Of a stretch of DNA of 64,000 bases, positions 60,110-64,000 are shown in pieces; within the stretch, counting starts at the first letter, position 1, and every line of letters starts with the position of its first letter. The stretch is from Muscardinus avellanarius (lineage: Eukaryota > Chordata > Mammalia > Rodentia > Gliridae), in the NCBI GenBank assembly GCA_963383645.1, contig OY726557.1, positions 127,682,603 to 127,746,602 of the forward strand, written 5' to 3'. A program made the position numbers and the translations under genes. The notes beneath the pieces are model-generated. The model searched no databases. It was not told the DNA's origin and worked only from the letters and a program-made list of their open reading frames with translations.

Positions 60110-61168
60110 TGGTTATCTGTGGAGATTCATTATTTATGTTAGTCTTTTACCTATCTCTAAATTGTATTGTTTGCTTTTATTGTTGCTAATTTTTAGGATT
60201 TCTAGTTGGAATATTAATATACCTTCAGATATCGCATTTGGAAATATTTTATCCCATTCTATCAGTAACTTTTAACTCTGTTTACATTGTCTTTGGATAT
60301 AAAATATTTTATTTTTTAGGAAGTTTGTTTACCCTTCTGTTGCCTGTGCCAATGAAATCATATCCAAGAAATCACTGCCAATTTCAGTGTTGTGAGGTTT
60401 TATGACCCAGATTTTTTTCTAAAAGTTTATAGTCTTAAGATTTATATTTAGGTCTTTTATCTATTTTGAGTTAATATTTGTATATGGGGTTAGGTAAGGG
60501 TCCAGTTTTATTCTTTTTCATGTAAGTATTATTTTTCAACAATATTTAGTTAAAATATTATTATTGCCTCCACCAAATGTTTGTGGAAACCTTGTCAAAA
60601 ATAGCTTGACAATATATGGAACAATTTATCTCTAGGCTTTTATTTAACTCCAATGGCTTATATATCTGCCTTTAGGACAGTACTACACTGTTTCAATTAT
60701 TGTAGCTTTATATGGTTTGAAATCAGAAAATATACTTCTCATAGCTTTGTTGTTTTTCGAGATCATTTTGGGTATCTAGAGTTCATATTCCATATTAGGA
60801 TAGTTTTTTTTCTGAAAAATAAATAAATATATGATAGTGTCACCTAAAAAAAAAAAAAGAAAAAATATTCTCTGGTAAGAAAGAAAGCAAAAAGAAATAT
60901 TGAAATGTTATCTTTAAGTCATCAAAAGCTTGGTATCAGACAAATGAAACTGTTATGTGAGATTATCATTTTTAATTTTGGATAAATTGCTATAATACTA
61001 GATGTCAACCACTAAGCCAAGCATGGGAAAAAGGAATGGGGAGGGAACAGGGTGGGGATCAGGTAGGGGCTAACTGGGCGATGTGTGCATGTATGTCTAC
61101 AAAAGATTTTTTTTATCCCACTATGATGTATGAATACAGTGCACCAATAAAAAAATGTATTACCTTTA
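60110..61168 (+). mobile_element. Foreign block and L1 3' terminus of copy B
   Basis: It is the same arrangement as copy A: the block with antisense old L1 ORF2, then CACTAAGCCAAGCATGGG, the G-rich stretch, GATGTATGAATACAGTGCACC and a short A-rich tail. By eye it differs from copy A by only a few percent, mostly point changes and homopolymer length. Confidence 0.85.
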
Positions 61169-61183
61169 AAAAATGTCTTATGA

Positions 61184-61345
61184 AATCCATACTTGTTATA
61201 TTAATAGTAGACAAGTCATTTTCATTGCTGTATAACATTACCCTGTATAAACATAATTCAATTTATCTATTCTACTCTTGGTAGACATTTTAGTTGTATC
61301 CATTAGTGATTATTGCAAGTAAAACTTCTATTAATGTTTCTGTGT
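61184..61345 (-). mobile_element. Ancient L1 3' region (right part)
   Basis: It continues the old antisense L1 interrupted at 55848. The order of words (GCTGTATAACATTACCCTGT, then GTTGTATCCATTAGTGATTA) fits the complement of the ORF2 end and 3' UTR boundary. Confidence 0.45.
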
Positions 61346-61383
61346 TTAATTTCTCAACACATGGGTCATATGCTATTACAATT

Positions 61384-61712
61384 AGTAGATGGGTTGGTTC
61401 ACTTAGCCTGGTTCTGGAGTCTGGAAAGTCCAAACTCAAGGCACTAACAGATTCAGTGTATGGATTCACTTCCAGGTTTATAGACACCTATCTTATTAGA
61501 GTAACCTCACATCATAGAAATGGTGAAGAAGTTCTTTGTGGTCAGTCCTTTTATAACATACTAATCCCATACATGGAGGTGGGTGGGGGGGCTCTACCCT
61601 CATGACTTAATTACTTCCCTAATGCCCCATCTCCAAATAAGATCACATTTAGGATTAGTTATCATCATATGAATTTGGGGAAACATAAATATTCAGTCTA
61701 TAATAGCAGGTA
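61384..61712 (-). mobile_element. Old MaLR/MLT-like LTR (tentative)
   Basis: TGGTTCTGGAGTCTGGAAAG, CTCTACCCTCATGACTTAAT, CCCATCTCCAAATAAGATCA and ATATGAATTTGGGGAAACAT occur in the order of the complement of a mammalian MaLR LTR. No internal region is seen. Confidence 0.5.
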
Positions 61713-62344
61713 ATGCCCAGGGAGAGACATAATTTGAGAGACTTTTTTTTTTTACTGTGTGCAAATTGGTGCAGTTTCAATAAGAAATTGCAACATATAT
61801 TATGCATGTGTTAATTTCTTGACCCCAAACATATAGCTGCTGTTCGCCCCTTGGTTTTTTCACCCTTGCCTATGGGGTAGCCACCTCTACTGGCTACTCT
61901 GTCTAGCCACCTTGTTTTGTGAACCAATGCAAATAACAATAATAATTGGCAAACATTCTCTTTGTTAGACCTATTTGATTTCTATCCTGCACAAGCTAAA
62001 AGACCTGCAAAGCTGCTGGCATTAGTTCTAATTGTTATGCTATCATAATTAGATAATTACCATTTATCAACTTTTCATTTGTGATTAGTGTTTTTGTGTC
62101 TTGAGAAAATTCACCATATCATAAGTTTCTATAGTAATTTATGGAAATCATGTATTTATAATGTGGAGTTTACTTTGGCAAGTGAAATGAGGGTAGAGTG
62201 AATTTTCACGTTTTAAATGTAGATATATGATTGAATAACATCTTTTCCTAAAGAACCAGATTTTATTTTTACAATGGTTGACATAACACTTTGTCATAAA
62301 TCAGGTATGGGTCTGAAGTTAGTCAATCTATTATGTTCAATGTA
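61713..62344. other. Unrecognised sequence
   Basis: No repeat or coding signal is recognised apart from an A/T run near 61744. Confidence 0.4.
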
Positions 62345-62352
62345 TCTAAGAC

Positions 62353-62386
<34 letters not shown>
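62353..62386. repeat. (ATT)n microsatellite at SINE tail
   Basis: A clean ATT repeat directly precedes the ID half of a minus-strand SINE, so it derives from that SINE's poly(A) tail. Confidence 0.96.
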
Positions 62387-62583
62387 GCAGTACAGGGGAT
62401 GGAACTCAGGGACATTCATCTCTGAGCTATAACCCCAACTTTATTCTTTTTTTTTTTCTTTTGAAAGTGTATCACTGAGTTGCAAAGGGCCTCACTAAGT
62501 AGCTGAGGCTGGCAGGAATCACTATCCACCAGTCTCAGCCTCTGGAATGCTAGGATTAAAATCCTGTGCCACCATGCCTGGCT
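62387..62583 (-). mobile_element. B1-dID type SINE, long form
   Basis: The complement of the ID half (GCAGTACAGGGGATGGAACT) precedes a long-form B1 half ending CCACCATGCCTGGCTC. CTAAGACTA at 62345-62353 and TCAAGACTA at 62583-62591 suggest the TSD. Confidence 0.88.
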
Positions 62584-62591
62584 CAAGACTA

Positions 62592-63424
62592 CACTCTTAA
62601 AATTACTGGGGTCTTCATATCTGATAAAATAAGTTTTTCCCCTTTCTTTGCCTAAAGAATATTTCATGATTTTTATTGTTTTGCATTTCCAAATGAATTT
62701 TAGAAAGGGCTTACAAATTTCTACAAAATAGTCTCTGAAGATTTTTTAATAGGATTTTGTTTGATACATAAATCAATTTGGTATAATTAACATGCTTACA
62801 AGTGTTCAAAATCTTGAACTTATTCTATTCCCATATTTATGCTTTCCTTCTTCTTAGTGATATTTTATATTTTTCTAGAAGGGGATATTGTTATATGTAT
62901 TTCTATGTTTTCTCATGCTATGATATTATATTATTCAGAAAGGAACATTAAAATAAATAAACCAATAAATATTGAAAAAATGGATCAAAAAGCTACTGCA
63001 AGTAAATCAGAGGGGAAAAAAGGAGGGGGGACCCATCTGAACATTTGAAAACTTGAATTTATGGTAATAATATTATTAAAAAACAAGCATTACATCACAT
63101 AACATCATACACTGGTAAATTAATTATGAAAAAGTAAGAAATATTAATCATGAACACAAGTGGACCTTTCCATACACCCCTAATATATTCAATAGTATCT
63201 GTCTGAACTGAAATAATAAGCAGATGAATCAAAAAGTTTTGAATAACCTCTTTCAGAAAATGATAGCGCTAACAAACAAAACATAAGTAATAATTTAACC
63301 ACAAAAGCCATAAATTTGTTAATCCTCAAGCAACTATGCATGTAATTAGACCTGTACTAAGCCTCCTGGTAATGTGATACCTGATCAGGTAATTTGATAC
63401 CTGATAAATAGAAAGTGCTTTGTT
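62592..63424. other. AT-rich unrecognised sequence
   Basis: No repeat or exon is recognised between the SINE and the terminal L1. Confidence 0.4.
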
Positions 63425-64000
63425 GAATTCACACATCTTTAGCCAATTAATCTTTGACAAAGGGGCCAAACTCATATGCTGGAGAAAAGACAGCCTTTTC
63501 AACAAATGGTGCTGGAAGAACTGGCTAACCATTTGTAAAAAGATGGAACTAAACCCCTATATCTCACCATGCACAGGAATCAACTCGAGATGGATCAAAG
63601 ATTTAGAAATTAGACCTGAGACTTTGAAGTTAGTAGAGGAGAGCATAGGCTCAACACTACAACATATTGGCACAGGCAGTAACTTTCTCAACAAAACCTC
63701 CAAAGCTCGGGAAATTAAAGCAAGAATTAACAAGTGGGATAGCAGCAAACTAAAAAGTTTCCTCTCATCAAAGGAAACCATTAATAACCTAAAGAGGAAG
63801 CCTATAGAATGGGAAAAGATCTTTACCAGCCACCGCTCTGATAGGGGCTAATATCCAGAATATATAAAGAGCTCAAAAGACTGTATACTAGCAAAACAAA
63901 CAACCCAATCAAGATATGGGCAAATGAACTAAATAGACATTTCACAAAAGAAGAGATACAAAGAGCCAATAGATACATGAAAAGATGTTCTACATCACTG
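63425..64000 (+). pseudogene. L1 ORF2 C-terminal half, 5'-truncated, runs off window
   Basis: The open part (to 63851) encodes LTICKKMELNPYISPCTGIN and TSKAREIKARINKWDS-like segments that match the minus-strand L1 ORF2 near 26.8-27.1 kb. A one-base loss near 63840 shifts the frame after SDRG, and homology then continues in another frame through [14 protein letters not shown] to the window edge. Homology begins abruptly at about 63425, indicating 5' truncation inside ORF2. This piece follows the reverse transcriptase core and lacks FADD. Confidence 0.9.

Larger units (their letters stand above)
55849..61183 (+). mobile_element. Two head-to-tail composite ORF1-only L1 copies inside one TSD
   Basis: AAAAATGTCTTATGA occurs exactly at 55849-55863 and 61169-61183. 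Between them lie copy A (55864-58629) and copy B (58630-61168). Each has L1 5' UTR, ORF1, a foreign block of ~0.9 kb, and the last ~140 bp of an L1 3' UTR with an A-rich tail. ORF2 is missing from both. Copy B seems to sit in the poly(A) tail of copy A, or the unit was tandemly duplicated. The design recalls HAL1-like non-autonomous elements. Confidence 0.85.

Noticed and set aside
55849..61183. Assembly duplication artefact explaining copies A and B
   Set aside because: The copies differ by many substitutions, several indels in ORF1 and a very different 5' UTR, so they are not a duplicated read or haplotype copy. Long-read confirmation would still be useful.

Overview
The window looks like a mammalian, probably squirrel-family (Sciuridae), nuclear genome segment that is intergenic or intronic. 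It is AT-rich and lacks bacterial-style gene packing. I recognise no host exon, host RNA gene or CRISPR array. The lineage is inferred from about 25 copies of a dimeric SINE with a 7SL-derived B1-like left half and a tRNA-Ala/ID-like right half (B1-dID type), together with LINE-1 copies sharing one 3' end. Genus and locus cannot be told from sequence alone. All identities and alignments here were judged by eye.

Layout: 1-9 kb is mostly unrecognised sequence with scattered SINEs, two of them with exact 15-16 bp target-site duplications (TSDs). 9.7-17.4 kb holds L1 3' ends, a MaLR-like LTR carrying a (GA)n tract, and SINEs. 17.5-25 kb has low-copy sequence, possible L1 promoter-like fragments and a SINE-in-SINE nest. 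25.7-30.3 kb is a large minus-strand L1 with a decayed ORF2, fused at its 5' end to a SINE. 31.9-45 kb is mostly unrecognised, with L1 3' stubs, SINEs and LTR-like remnants. 46-52.5 kb is an ancient minus-strand L1 broken by SINEs. 53.1-53.3 kb is a 189-nt pure pyrimidine tract. 55.8-61.2 kb is the most unusual part. The last 600 bases run into a plus-strand L1 ORF2 that leaves the window.

The most interesting structure is at 55,849-61,183. Two head-to-tail copies of a composite L1 each have a 5' UTR, ORF1, an inserted block of about 0.9 kb containing an older L1 ORF2 piece in antisense, and then only the last ~140 bp of an L1 3' UTR. ORF2 is absent. A single 15-bp TSD brackets the pair. Copy A keeps an open ORF1 and copy B is broken. 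The design resembles 'half-L1' (HAL1-like) non-autonomous elements, which would depend on another L1 for reverse transcriptase.

The functional content is thus retrotransposon biology: autonomous-type L1 relics, SINEs that would have used L1 enzymes, and derivative or chimeric products of that machinery. I saw no evidence for a novel host system.
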